Assembly: GCF_024721315.2 (NCBI RefSeq)
Contig: NZ_JANFAK020000012.1
Coordinates: 1-64,000 of the forward strand
Direction: 5' to 3'
DNA from: Streptomyces sp. Isolate_45
Lineage (GTDB): Bacteria; Actinomycetota; Actinomycetes; Streptomycetales; Streptomycetaceae
Length of the DNA stretch: 64,000 bases
The notes below the pieces were generated by a model. It had not been told where the DNA came from and searched no databases. It saw only the letters and a list, made by a program, of their open reading frames with translations. A program made the position numbers and the translations under genes. Within the stretch, counting starts at the first letter, position 1. The number at the start of each line of letters is the position of its first letter. This document shows positions 43,255 through 52,464 of this stretch, in pieces.

Positions 43255-43452
43255 GGCAGCCTTGTTGCCCGTGACGGCCCGTTGATGCGCCCGGGGCGGC
43301 GCCGACGTGGGCGGATCCCGCGGGTCGTTCACGACCGGACCGCCCCCGCCGTGACCGCCGTCACAGCGCCCCGGTGTCACGTCCGTCGCCGCTCCGCTGT
43401 CCCTCTTGCGGACCACCCGACGAAGCGAACAACGAACGAAGGGATCACCGGG

Positions 43453-43923
43453 ATGAATGCCGTCATCGTGTGCGTCTCCGTGTCACACGGCAATACGCGC
43501 CGCGTCGCGGACACCATGGCCGGGGTATTGGGTGCGAGGGTCGTCACCCCCGAAGAGGTCGACGTACGGGAGTTGGCCGCCGCCGACCTCGTGGGATTCG
43601 GCTCGGGCGTCTTCCGCGGCAGGCTCCACCCCCACCTGACCGACCTCGTCACGACGCTGCCCTCCGGGCGCGGCCGGGCGTTCGTGTTCGCCACCAGCGG
43701 GCTCCCCGAGCTGCCCCCGGCACCCTTCACCCGCCCCCTGGTCCGGCGCCTCGAAGCCAAGGGCTTCCGGGTCGAGGGGAGCTTCTCCTGCCGTGCGTTC
43801 GACACGTGGGCCCCGTTCAAGCTCCTCGGCGGCATCAACAAGCAGCGGCCGAACGTCGGGGACCTGTCCGCCGCGCGGGCGTTCGCCGAGCGGCTGCGGG
43901 ACGGGAGGGGACCGGCGTCCTGA
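43453..43923 (+). CDS. Flavodoxin-family protein
   Basis: A 156-residue FMN-binding flavodoxin-like protein. The phosphate loop is VSVSHGNTRRVA (residues 8-19), followed by ADLVGFGSGVFRGRLHPHL and FVFATSGLPEL, the FMN-ring loops. It lacks the long insertion of classical long-chain flavodoxins. It may carry electrons for an unknown reductase. GAAGGGATC precedes ATG 43453. It stands alone and diverges from the PAP2-kinase fusion. Confidence 0.85.
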   Translation: MNAVIVCVSVSHGNTRRVADTMAGVLGARVVTPEEVDVRELAAADLVGFGSGVFRGRLHPHLTDLVTTLPSGRGRAFVFATSGLPELPPAPFTRPLVRRLEAKGFRVEGSFSCRAFDTWAPFKLLGGINKQRPNVGDLSAARAFAERLRDGRGPAS

Positions 43924-43975
43924 CCCCGCCGGGCGAGCGCACCCGGGGCCCGACATGCGTGCCGGGTCCCCCACC

Positions 43976-44332
43976 TCAGCCTTCCGGACGCGTTCCGGAC
44001 ACCGGATCGGGGGCCTCGGCGCCGCCGCCGGCGCGGATCAGGGCCAGGGCCTCCTCGTGGAGGGCCGCCAGGCCGGCCTCCGGAAGCGGGACGGGGCTGC
44101 CGGTGAGGGTGTACCACTCCCACGCCCCCGTGTACTGGACGGTCAGCGCGGCACGGCCGGCGCCGTCGTCCTCGGTGGCGAGGGTCAGCTCGCCCGTGAT
44201 GACACCGACCTCGTCGGTCATCGCCCCGCCGGGGCCGGCCTTGACGAAGCCGACCAGGCGCACGCCCGCGTCCGGCTGGGTCCAGGGGGTGGTGGCGGGC
44301 CGCGTGGGATTCTGCTGCTGTTGTCCGGTCAT
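43976..44332 (-). CDS. Hypothetical protein, last gene of a three-gene run
   Basis: A 118-residue soluble protein (WTQPDAGVRLVGFVKAGPGGAMTDEVGVITGELTLATEDDGAGRAALTVQYTGAWEWYTLTG) that looks like a single beta-rich domain with a C-terminal helix (LAALHEEALALIRAGGG). I do not recognise a family. ATG 44332 (MTGQQQQ) or ATG 44344 are both possible; neither has a clear ribosome binding site. It follows the S9 peptidase gene by 86 bp on the same strand. Confidence 0.6.
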   Translation of the reverse strand: MTGQQQQNPTRPATTPWTQPDAGVRLVGFVKAGPGGAMTDEVGVITGELTLATEDDGAGRAALTVQYTGAWEWYTLTGSPVPLPEAGLAALHEEALALIRAGGGAEAPDPVSGTRPEG

Positions 44333-44418
44333 GACGTACCGCATGCCCAGTTTCGGCGGCGCGAGCCCTCCGCCGCCCCGGGGGTGTTGTTCCGGGACGT
44401 CGGTGACGCTCGTACGGA

Positions 44419-46425
44419 TCAGGACGTCGCAGCGCCGTCGAGGTGGCGTTCCAGCCACGTCGCCGCGGCGCGGCGGTAGGTGCGGCGGTTGTCCGCCCGC
44501 AGGAAGTCGTGCCCCTCGTTGCGGAGCACCAGCAGTTCCGCCGGCAGCCCGCGTTCCCGAGCGGCCCGTACGAACTGCTCGGATTCGGTCAGGGGGACGT
44601 TGGTGTCGTGCTCGCCGTGGACCGCCAGCACGGGAACCCGCAGCTCGTGGACCCGGCTCATCGGGGAGAGGTCGTGCAGCAGTTCCCGGTCGTGTTCGGG
44701 ATGGCCGTACTTGGCGGCCGCGGACCGGGCGATCCACGGTTCCGTGCCGGCGAAGAACGTGGCGAAGTCCGACATCCCGCAGACGGCGACCCCGGTGCGG
44801 AACAGGGCGGGGTGCCGGACGAGCGAGGCCATGGTGAGGTAGCCGCCGTACGAGCGGCCCATGACGCCCAGCCGCAGCGGGTCGGCGTACCCGAGCGAGA
44901 CGACGTGCGCGGCGCAGTCGGCGACGTCGTCGATCGCCGCGAACCGGCCGGTGCCGAGGTCCGCGTCGACGAAGGAGCGTCCCCAGCCGGACGAGCCGCG
45001 GACGTCGGGGGCGAAGACGTCGAGGCCGCGGCCGAGCAGCTCGTGGTAGAGCGGGTTGAACACCGGCCGTTCCTGTTCCTCCGGCCCGCCGTGGAGGTGG
45101 ATCACGCACGGGCCCGGCCGGCCCGGATCCCGGTCCGGGCAGCGGTAGTACCAGCCTCCCAGCATCAGTCCGTCCCGGGCCCGGCAGCGCAGGGGCACCG
45201 GGCGGACCGGGGGCCGGCCGGGCGGGGCCGCGTCCTCGTCGCGCGCCGACCAGGGGGTGCGCAGGGGCGTGGTGCCGCCCTCCAGTTGCCATACGCCGGG
45301 GCGTCGTCCGGAACCCGAGAGGGCCGCGAACACCGTTCCGCGGCCGACCGCGGTCAGGCGGGTCACCACTTCGTGGGGCAGGTCCGGGCGCAGCAGGTGC
45401 GGGCCGATGTCGCTCCGTTCGCCGGGGGCGTCCGCGGTGGGCAGGCCGATGCCCTCGAGTTCGCCGGCGCCCTGGACGTTCCATACGAGGAGGGCCCACC
45501 GGCCGTGGTCGGGGAGGGCCAGCAGGTCGACGGCGGATTCCTCGCGCCCGGCCGCGACGGTGACGTCCCGGGCCGCGCCGTCCTCGTCCACGCGGACCTC
45601 CAGGAGGGCGGCGTGTTCCCGTTCCGCGTCGCTGCGCAGCCACAGGGTGCGCGCGTCGGGCGAGAACCGGCCGATCCACGGGTCCCCGTCGGCGACCCGC
45701 AGCGCGAAGGTGGTGCGGCCGGACGACGTGTCCAGGACGAGGGCCTCGCGGTGGCCGCGCGGGCCTCGGCGCAGCAGCGCGAACCGGCCGTCCGCGCTCA
45801 TGTCGCACACGCGCAGGGAGGCGGCTCCCGCCTCGCCGAACAGCAGGACCGGGGCGTTCGTACCGTCGGGGTCGATGAGGTAGGCGGCAAGTGCGCCGCC
45901 GTCGGACGAGCGGGCGAGGGTGACGGCGAGGGCGGAGCCGTCGCGGGTCCAGCACCCGAGGTGAGCGGAGCCGCCCGGCTCCGCCCCGGCCAGGACGCGG
46001 CGGCCGGTCCCGTCGGGGCGCACCACCAGCACCCGGGTGTGCTCGCCGCCGCCGGGGGCGCGGGTGTACGCGATCCACCGTCCGTCGGGGGACCACGACA
46101 CCTCGGTCACCGGGTCGGGGTCGGCGTCGAGGACGTGCGCCTCGGCGCTGTGGGCGGGCCCGCTCCACAGTTGCGGGACTCCGGCCCGGTCGCAGATGAA
46201 CGCCACGTTGTCGCCGGTGGGGTCGGCCGACGGGTACCAGCAGCCGTGGGCGGTGAGCAGCGTCGGCGGATCGGTGTGGTGGGCGTCCGGCACCCGCACG
46301 GGCGCGGGCGCCGGTACGGCGACGGCCGGTTCCGGAACCGCCGGAACCGCCCGTACGGGTGCTTCCGATACCGGGACCTCCGGCGCGTCGGGGTGGGTCT
46401 CGGGTTGCGCGCGCTCCAAGGGCAT
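44419..46425 (-). CDS. S9-family (prolyl oligopeptidase-type) serine peptidase
   Basis: A 668-residue cytoplasmic peptidase. An N-terminal beta-propeller (about 50-400, with TolB-like VSWSPDGRWIAYTRA) precedes a C-terminal alpha/beta-hydrolase. The nucleophile is in GVMGRSYGGYLTMA (Ser near 505), the Asp in AVHGEHDTNVPLTESEQ and the His in RNEGHDFLR. The substrate is probably a small peptide. GGAGAGG precedes ATG 46425. It lies 43 bp after the AsnB-type amidotransferase gene, so the two are probably co-transcribed and the peptidase may act on that enzyme's product. Confidence 0.9.
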   Translation of the reverse strand: MPLERAQPETHPDAPEVPVSEAPVRAVPAVPEPAVAVPAPAPVRVPDAHHTDPPTLLTAHGCWYPSADPTGDNVAFICDRAGVPQLWSGPAHSAEAHVLDADPDPVTEVSWSPDGRWIAYTRAPGGGEHTRVLVVRPDGTGRRVLAGAEPGGSAHLGCWTRDGSALAVTLARSSDGGALAAYLIDPDGTNAPVLLFGEAGAASLRVCDMSADGRFALLRRGPRGHREALVLDTSSGRTTFALRVADGDPWIGRFSPDARTLWLRSDAEREHAALLEVRVDEDGAARDVTVAAGREESAVDLLALPDHGRWALLVWNVQGAGELEGIGLPTADAPGERSDIGPHLLRPDLPHEVVTRLTAVGRGTVFAALSGSGRRPGVWQLEGGTTPLRTPWSARDEDAAPPGRPPVRPVPLRCRARDGLMLGGWYYRCPDRDPGRPGPCVIHLHGGPEEQERPVFNPLYHELLGRGLDVFAPDVRGSSGWGRSFVDADLGTGRFAAIDDVADCAAHVVSLGYADPLRLGVMGRSYGGYLTMASLVRHPALFRTGVAVCGMSDFATFFAGTEPWIARSAAAKYGHPEHDRELLHDLSPMSRVHELRVPVLAVHGEHDTNVPLTESEQFVRAARERGLPAELLVLRNEGHDFLRADNRRTYRRAAATWLERHLDGAATS

Positions 46426-46468
46426 GGCCGCCTCTCCAGGGGTTCCGTTCGTGACGGGCCGTCGGGGA

Positions 46469-48250
46469 TCAATGGACGCCGTGCACCTGGAGCCAGAGCT
46501 CCAGCGAGGCCACCTGCCACAGCGTGTTGGCGCCGCGCTTGGCCCGGTGCCGGTCGGGTTCCGCCAGCAGCCGTGCGACGTGCCGCTGGTCGAAGATCCC
46601 GCGCCGGCGTGCCTCCGGCGCCGTGAGGGCGTCGCGCACGCGGGCCAGCACCGGTTCGGCCATGTGCCGGACCCCGGGGACCGGGAAGTACCCCTTGGGG
46701 CGGTCCACGACCTCCGGGGGCAGGATCTCGCGGCCGATGTCCTTGAGCACGGCCTTGCCGCCCCGTGCCAGTTTCAGCTCGGGCGGGCACGCGGCGGCGA
46801 GCTCGACGAGCTCGTGGTCCAGGAACGGCACCCGGGCCTCCAGGCCCCACGCCATCGTCATGTTGTCGACCCGCTTGACCGGGTCGTCGGGCATGAGGGC
46901 GTGGACGTCCATCCGCAGGGCCGCGTCGAGGGAGGTCTCGGCGCCGGGCGCGGCCATGTGGGCGCGGACGAAGTCCGTGGAGACGTCGCGGGCCGCGGCG
47001 GTTCCCGCGTGCAGCATGGCGGTGAGGTCGCCGTGCGTCCGGTCGAAGTACGCGTCGGCGTACGCGGCGGGCGCGTCCTCCCGGGCCGCCGAGGCGATCG
47101 GCGGGTACCAGTGGTAGCCGGCGAACACCTCGTCCGCCCCCTGGCCGCAGAGCACCACCTTGACGTCCTTGGCGACCTGCTCGGACAACATGTGGAAGGC
47201 CACCGCGTCATGGCTGACCATGGGCTCGCTCATGGCGCCGATGGCACCCTCCAGCGCGGCGGGGAGCCGATCGGAGGGGATCATGAACTGGTGGTGGTCG
47301 GTGGAGAAGGTGCGGGCGACGAGGTCCGAGTAGTGGAATTCGTCGCCGTCCTCGCCGTTCTCGGACTCGAAGCCCATCGCGAACGTCGGGAGCCCTTCCT
47401 GTCCCTCCTCGGCGAGCAGGGCCACGATCAGGCTGGAGTCCAGGCCTCCCGACAGCAGCACGCCGACGGGGACGTCCGCGACCGTGCGCCGCCGGACCGC
47501 GGTGCGCAGCGCCTCGTGCACGGCCTCCCGCCAGAGCGCGGGGTCAGCGCCGAGTGCGGAGTGCCGGGTGTAGGAGGGCTGCCAGTAGCAGTGGTCCTGC
47601 TGGGTGCCGTCCGGCTCGATGACGCGGACGGTGGCCGGCGGGACCTTGCGCACGCCGGCCAGGACCGTGCGGGGCGCGGGCACCGTGCCGTGCCAGCTCA
47701 TGTACTGGTGGAGCGCCACCGGGTCGATGGACGTGTCCACGCCGCCGCCCGCCAGCAGGGCCGGCAGCGTGGAGGCGAAGCGGAGCCGGGCGGCGTCTTG
47801 GGTGACGTACAGCGGCTTGATGCCGAGGCGGTCCCGTCCCAGCACGACGCGGCCCGTGTGGTGCTCGACGACCGCGAAGGCGAACATGCCGACGAGGTGG
47901 TCGACGCACTCCCGGCCCCACTCCGCGTACGCCTTGACGAAGACCTCGGTGTCGGAGTCGGAGAAGAAGCGGTGTCCGACGCCTTCGAGCCGACGGCGCA
48001 CCTCGCGGTGGTTGTAGACGCAGCCGTTGAACACCGCGGTGAGACCCAGGCGGGCGTCCGTCATGGGCTGGGCACCGCGCTCCGACAGATCGATGATCTT
48101 CAGCCGCCGGTGCCCCAGGGCGACCGCCCCCTGTGACCAGGCTCCTCGGCCGTCGGGTCCGCGCGGCTCCATCACGTCGGTCATGCGTTCGATTGCCGCG
48201 AGGTCGGGGCGACCGCCGTCGAAACGCACCTCACCGCTCAGGCCGCACAC
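46469..48250 (-). CDS. AsnB-type glutamine amidotransferase (N-acetylglutaminylglutamine amidotransferase-like)
   Basis: A 593-residue asparagine-synthase-like enzyme. GTG 48250 gives the mature N-terminal Cys after Met removal (V/M-CGLSGEVRFDGG), the class II glutaminase nucleophile. The start is supported by GGGGGG upstream. The synthetase half has the PP-loop VLLSGGLDSSLIV (about residue 275). Sequence style (CGLSGEVRFDGG, SIDPVALHQYMSWHGTVPAPRTVLAGVRKVPP) recalls the amidotransferase that makes the osmoprotective dipeptide NAGGN. The GNAT/ATP-grasp synthetase and M42 peptidase usually beside it are missing here; an S9 peptidase follows instead. Confidence 0.82.
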   Translation of the reverse strand: MCGLSGEVRFDGGRPDLAAIERMTDVMEPRGPDGRGAWSQGAVALGHRRLKIIDLSERGAQPMTDARLGLTAVFNGCVYNHREVRRRLEGVGHRFFSDSDTEVFVKAYAEWGRECVDHLVGMFAFAVVEHHTGRVVLGRDRLGIKPLYVTQDAARLRFASTLPALLAGGGVDTSIDPVALHQYMSWHGTVPAPRTVLAGVRKVPPATVRVIEPDGTQQDHCYWQPSYTRHSALGADPALWREAVHEALRTAVRRRTVADVPVGVLLSGGLDSSLIVALLAEEGQEGLPTFAMGFESENGEDGDEFHYSDLVARTFSTDHHQFMIPSDRLPAALEGAIGAMSEPMVSHDAVAFHMLSEQVAKDVKVVLCGQGADEVFAGYHWYPPIASAAREDAPAAYADAYFDRTHGDLTAMLHAGTAAARDVSTDFVRAHMAAPGAETSLDAALRMDVHALMPDDPVKRVDNMTMAWGLEARVPFLDHELVELAAACPPELKLARGGKAVLKDIGREILPPEVVDRPKGYFPVPGVRHMAEPVLARVRDALTAPEARRRGIFDQRHVARLLAEPDRHRAKRGANTLWQVASLELWLQVHGVH

Positions 48251-48630
48251 GGGGTGCCCCCCGATCGGTCGTCGCGCGTCGGCCGTCGTTCGACGGCCCT
48301 CACCTCGGAGGGCGCCATCCGGTCCATCATTCCTCTTCGCTCCCGTGCCCTTCGATCCGTGCCGTGTGCGGCCCGGCCGAACGGGCGATCGACTCCCGGG
48401 GCGCCTGCCCGCCCACCCGCTCCTTAAGCCCACCCCCGGTCCGGCCCCACCCGGCGACGGCACCACCATTTGTGCCCCCGTCCGCCGCCGGATCCACGCC
48501 GCCCCGGGCGCACCACCCGACCGGCCCACCGCACGGCGCCTACAGTGGGAAGCCCCGTAGTCACCTGCCGCGGCCCGCCGCGGGACCGTCGGCGCGCGAC
48601 GTCGCCGGCGCGAGGAACCGGAGTGCAGTC
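48251..48630. other. Divergent gap between the amidotransferase and the SPL-like gene
   Basis: About 380 bp without a supportable gene. On the plus strand TACAGT (48541-48546) could be the -10 of the SPL-like gene, giving a leader of about 75 nt. No matching -35 or strong palindrome was seen. Confidence 0.45.
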
Positions 48631-49836
48631 ATGGGCGACAGTGCGGTCGCGGCGTCCGGCGGTCACGCGGACGCGCTCTTCGGCCTGGAGGAGCTGCGGT
48701 CCGGGCCCGTACGCACCCCGCCCGACGGTGGCGCCGCGCGCACCGCGTACGGGCCGCTCCACCGCGACTCCCCGGCCGCCCGCCGGCTGCTGTCCGTCCG
48801 GGAGATCCACGCGGAGCCCGCCGCCGCGGCGTCGCCCCGCGGCCGGGAGATCCTGGCCCGCTATCCCGACGCCCGGATCATCGACGTGGACTCGCACTGG
48901 CGGATCCCGGAACTCCACGGCAACGAGGGCAACCTCGAACGCTGGGTCCGCGTCAAGAGCGAGGTCCTGGTCCTGGGCGAGAAGAAGACCCTCGCCACGC
49001 GGCCGAACGGCAGATCGGCCGACTGGATCGCCCCCGGGTCGTCGAACGGTTGCGCGATGGCCTGCGCCTACTGCTACGTACCGCGGCGCAAGGGCTACGC
49101 CAACCCGATCACCGTCTTCACCAACATCGAGCGGATCATCGCCCACCTCGACCGGCACATCACGCGCCAAGGGCCCAAGCGGGAGCCCAACCAGTGCGAC
49201 CCGAGCGCCTGGGTCTACGACATCGGCGAGAACGGCGACTGCTCGGTGGACGCCCTCATCAGCGAGAACGTCGCGGACCTGGTGCGCTTCTTCGCCCACC
49301 GGCCCACGGCCAAGGCCTCGTTCGCCACGAAGTTCGTCAATCCCGACCTGCTGCTCCTCGACCCGCGCGGGCGCACCCGGGTGCGCTTCTCCGTGATGCC
49401 GCCGCGGGACTCCCGACTGCTCGACATCCGCACGAGCCCCGTGGAGGCGCGGATCGCGGCCGCCGAGGATTTCCTGGAGGCCGGGTACGAGGTCCACTTC
49501 AACCTGTCGCCCGTCGTCGTCCGGCCGGGGTGGGAGGCGGACTGGAGCCTGCTCCTGCGGCACATGGACGACGTCCTGCCGCGGGCCGTCAAGCAGCAGG
49601 CCGCGGCCGAGGTGATCATGCTGACGCACAACCGGGACCTGCACGAACTGAACCTGGCCTGGCACCCTCGGGCGGAGGACGCCTTGTGGCGGCCCGACAT
49701 CCAGCAGGCCAAGCGCTCCGAGAACGGCAGTTGGAACGTCCGCTACCGCAACGACACCAAGGCCGACGCCGTCGACACCGTCCGCCGTCTGGTGGCCGCC
49801 CACGCCCCTTGGCTACGGATCCGTTACGCCTTCTGA
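48631..49836 (+). CDS. Spore-photoproduct-lyase-like radical SAM protein
   Basis: A 401-residue radical SAM enzyme. The 4Fe-4S motif is CAMACAYCYV (CxxxCxxC, Cys near residues 144-151), preceded by DWIAPGSSNG and followed by NPITVFTNIERIIAHLDRH. The pattern fits the SPL family that repairs spore photoproduct (a thymine dimer) in Firmicutes endospores. Actinomycete spores do not contain the small acid-soluble proteins that create that lesion, so the substrate may differ. ATG 48631 has GGAACCGGAG upstream. It stands as a single gene. Confidence 0.85.
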   Translation: MGDSAVAASGGHADALFGLEELRSGPVRTPPDGGAARTAYGPLHRDSPAARRLLSVREIHAEPAAAASPRGREILARYPDARIIDVDSHWRIPELHGNEGNLERWVRVKSEVLVLGEKKTLATRPNGRSADWIAPGSSNGCAMACAYCYVPRRKGYANPITVFTNIERIIAHLDRHITRQGPKREPNQCDPSAWVYDIGENGDCSVDALISENVADLVRFFAHRPTAKASFATKFVNPDLLLLDPRGRTRVRFSVMPPRDSRLLDIRTSPVEARIAAAEDFLEAGYEVHFNLSPVVVRPGWEADWSLLLRHMDDVLPRAVKQQAAAEVIMLTHNRDLHELNLAWHPRAEDALWRPDIQQAKRSENGSWNVRYRNDTKADAVDTVRRLVAAHAPWLRIRYAF

Positions 49837-49873
49837 CGCCTGCCGGACGCGCCCGCACCCGCGGTCAGGCGTC
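49835..49873 (+). terminator. Weak hairpin after the SPL-like gene
   Basis: GACGCCTG (49835-49842) pairs with CAGGCGTC (49866-49873) over a 23-nt loop, starting at the stop codon. Plausible terminator, but the loop is long. Confidence 0.35.
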
Positions 49874-50076
49874 GAGCGCCGCCAGGCCGTCCCGTCAGGT
49901 GGACCCGCAGTCGGGCCCCGGCGTCCTCGGGCACGGCCGGGTCGGTGGCACGCCATCGGCGGCCGCCGATGACGACGCCACGGACGCCGTCCACCGTCCG
50001 ACGCCCCGCGCATACAACCGCCACGGACGGGCACGCGGTGAACACAAGGTGTGGTTGGCGTAGAGAAGGAGTGCCC

Positions 50077-50442
50077 GTGCTGCCCAGCAAGGTGACCGAC
50101 AGTGGCGTGCTGATCATTCGTCTGCGGGCGGACCTCGACATCGGCGGCCGCGCCACGGCGGCTTGGGAGATCGACGACCTCCTCACGGCCCACCGGGCGT
50201 CGCCCGTCGTCCTGGAGCTGTCCGGCACCTCAGTGAGCCCCGCGGCCGTGAGCACCGTCGTCCGGGCCCACCGCAACTGCGCCGACGCGGGCGTGCCGCT
50301 GGCCGTGGTCGCCTCCGGTCCGGAGGACCGGCGCGCCCTGGTCGTCGGCGTCGGCGCGCACGCGCCGGACGTCCACGCCACCGTGCCGCAGGCAGTCGCC
50401 GCCGTCGAGGCCCTCTCCGCCGCGGTCGGCGCCGCCGCGTAG
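50077..50442 (+). CDS. STAS-domain protein (anti-sigma factor antagonist-like)
   Basis: A 121-residue STAS fold protein (VLIIRLRADLDIGGRATAAWEIDDLL, PVVLELSGTSVSPAAVSTVVRAHRNCADAGVPLAVVASG). In SpoIIAA/RsbV proteins the loop carries the phosphorylated Ser in DSSG. Here the corresponding stretch is SVSPAAV, so the site is changed and phospho-switching is doubtful. GTG 50077 is chosen for GAAGGAG 5 nt upstream; GTG 50071 overlaps that site. The partner is unknown. Confidence 0.75.
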   Translation: MLPSKVTDSGVLIIRLRADLDIGGRATAAWEIDDLLTAHRASPVVLELSGTSVSPAAVSTVVRAHRNCADAGVPLAVVASGPEDRRALVVGVGAHAPDVHATVPQAVAAVEALSAAVGAAA

Positions 50443-50612
50443 TCCCGGGCCCACGGCCAGGTGGAACCGGCCGTACCGCGCCTGCCGCGCCGACGGGTGA
50501 CCCGACCGGCACGGCACCCCGGCCGATCGGCCGGGCCTCGCGGGTCCGGCCTGCCGCCGGGGCTAGTGTGGGACTGTCCCTCCCCCGTGCGCGGCAGATG
50601 AGGCTGGTGACC

Positions 50613-51401
50613 GTGTCGACATCGAGTCACGACATCCCGGGGGCGCCCTGCTGGGTCAGCCTGTTGGTCCGGGACCCCGATTCCGCGCAGCGTTTCTACG
50701 CGGGCGTGCTCGGCTGGGAGTTCCGGCCCACCCGGTTCGGGGACGATTTCGCCGTGGCCTTCCGGGACGGTGCTCCCGTCGCGGGCATCGGCTCCGTCAC
50801 CGACGTCTTCCGCGTCCCGGCGGCGTGGACTCCGTACTTCGCCGTCGAGGACGCGGACGTCGTCGCCTCCAGGATCCGTGAGCGGGGCGCCACCATGGCC
50901 GTCGGCCCCCTGGCCTTCGGCACCGGGCGCGCGGGGTTGGCCGCCGACCCCGCCGGAGCCGTCTTCGGGATCTGGGAGGGCGTCGTCATCCCCGACTGGT
51001 CGGTGGGACGCGGAAGCGCCCCGGCCTGGCTCGAACTGCGGACGCGCGACGCGTTCGCCGCCGCGATCTTCTACGGGGAGGTCCTCGACTGGGCCGGCGA
51101 GCTGCCCGGTTGCTGTGTCGTGTCCTACGAACACGACCACGTCGTCCTGCGTCACGGACGCGACACCATCGCCCGGATCCGCGGCGGCGCGCTCGAAGCG
51201 GCGCCGGACCCCGAGGTCCGCCCACGCTGGCACGTCCACTTCCGGGTCCCCGACCTGGAGGCGGCGATGGAAGCCGCCGACCGGATGGGCGGCCGGACCG
51301 CGTCCCCGGTCGAGAACTCCCCCACGAGCCGACGGGTCGTCCTCGTCGACCCCGACGGGGCCCCCTTCACCGTGGTCGCGCCGCGCACCGCGGGCACCTG
51401 A
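50613..51401 (+). CDS. VOC-family protein with two glyoxalase-like domains
   Basis: A 262-residue protein with two VOC modules: residues about 10-125 (PCWVSLLVRDPDSAQRFYAGVLGWEF, AADPAGAVFGIWEG) and about 130-262 (PAWLELRTRDAFAAAIFYGEVLDW, VLVDPDGAPFTVVAPR). The tandem arrangement makes a complete metal or ligand cavity in one chain. The substrate is unknown; such proteins act as glyoxalases, dioxygenases or resistance proteins. TAGTGT (50564-50569) is a possible -10. GTG 50613 after GAGG is preferred, and ATG 50598 is the alternative. Confidence 0.85.
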   Translation: MSTSSHDIPGAPCWVSLLVRDPDSAQRFYAGVLGWEFRPTRFGDDFAVAFRDGAPVAGIGSVTDVFRVPAAWTPYFAVEDADVVASRIRERGATMAVGPLAFGTGRAGLAADPAGAVFGIWEGVVIPDWSVGRGSAPAWLELRTRDAFAAAIFYGEVLDWAGELPGCCVVSYEHDHVVLRHGRDTIARIRGGALEAAPDPEVRPRWHVHFRVPDLEAAMEAADRMGGRTASPVENSPTSRRVVLVDPDGAPFTVVAPRTAGT

Positions 51402-51477
51402 CCGGCATCGTGCACCTGACCGGCACCGCGCCCCTGGGCGGGACGGCTTCGTCCCGGCGGACGGGACCGGCCCCCGG

Positions 51478-52347
51478 TCAGTGGTGGCCGGCGATGGTCC
51501 GGGTGATCCAGTCCTTGTACGCGGACACCGACGTCCAGATGCCGGGACCGCTCCCGCAGTGCGGGTCGACCGCGTAGTCGCCGTCGCCGGAGGTCACGCC
51601 GACCAGTTCCCAGCGGCCGCCCACGCGCTGGACCTGCGGTCCACCGGAATCCCCGGAGCAGGCCATCGCGCCGCGGACCCGGCTGCTGGTGCAGAGCTCG
51701 CCCTTGCCGTTGATGTCCATGCAGTCGGCCGTGGCGGTCCGCCGCGTGTTCAGCTCCTGCAGACGGTCGGGGAACACCCACCGCCCGGGCTCCGGGTCGT
51801 CGACCACGGTGCCGAAGCCGATCACCCGGGTGTCGGCGCCCACCGCCGGGGCGCGGCCCGCGATGCGGACGGGCTGCTGACGGACGGGGCGGTCCAACTT
51901 CAGGAGGGCGATGTCGTCGTTCGAGCGCTTGTCGCCGGAGGCGTCGAAGCCGGGGTGGACGACCTTCGCGACGATCTTACGGACGGTGCCCCCCGCCTTC
52001 CGGTGATCGCTACCGACGCGGACCGTCCCGCTCGGGTGCGCGGGCATCACCTCCTGCGCGCAGTGTCCGGCCGTCACGACCCACTGCGGAGCGATCAGGG
52101 CCCCTCCGCACATGGCGTCGAGGGAGCCCTCGCCGTCCCCCGGGGTCATGGGGATCGCCACCATGAACGGGTACGGCTCGGAGGAATCCGTTCCGCGCAC
52201 GATCGCCTGGGCTCCGGTTCCCGTCGCCGCCGTGTACAGAACGGCGACCGCCCCCACGGCCACCGCCCGGGTCAGCAGACGGCGCCCCTGCCGGGGCCGC
52301 GCGGCCTGCTGTCGGTGTCGGGCGTGCAGTGGGGCGGAACCAGCCAT
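51478..52347 (-). CDS. Secreted trypsin-like serine protease
   Basis: A 289-residue S1 protease. The signal peptide ends near GTGAQA, followed by IVRGTDSSEPYPFMVAI, the mature chymotrypsin-type N-terminus. The triad is visible: His in VTAGHC, Asp in NDDIALLKL and Ser in MACSGDSGGP. Extra Cys residues indicate three disulfides. It is probably an extracellular protease of the trypsin-like Streptomyces group. ATG 52347 is preferred over GTG 52422 since it starts just before the basic signal region; the ribosome binding site is weak. Confidence 0.9.
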   Translation of the reverse strand: MAGSAPLHARHRQQAARPRQGRRLLTRAVAVGAVAVLYTAATGTGAQAIVRGTDSSEPYPFMVAIPMTPGDGEGSLDAMCGGALIAPQWVVTAGHCAQEVMPAHPSGTVRVGSDHRKAGGTVRKIVAKVVHPGFDASGDKRSNDDIALLKLDRPVRQQPVRIAGRAPAVGADTRVIGFGTVVDDPEPGRWVFPDRLQELNTRRTATADCMDINGKGELCTSSRVRGAMACSGDSGGPQVQRVGGRWELVGVTSGDGDYAVDPHCGSGPGIWTSVSAYKDWITRTIAGHH

Positions 52348-52464
52348 GACGGAAACTTTCGCGCGGGGGCGGTGGGCAATCGGACCGAGTGCTTCCGGTC
52401 GCGGTTCCTGTTCCCCGTCCACGCCGCGCTACACCTACGGCGCCCCGCACGTCCGGGAGGGGGC

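Noticed and set aside
39559..43923. 1454-codon plus-strand frame
   Set aside because: Nearly all of it is antisense to the PAP2, YihY and PAP2-DAGK genes. Only the last 156 codons (flavodoxin) are real.
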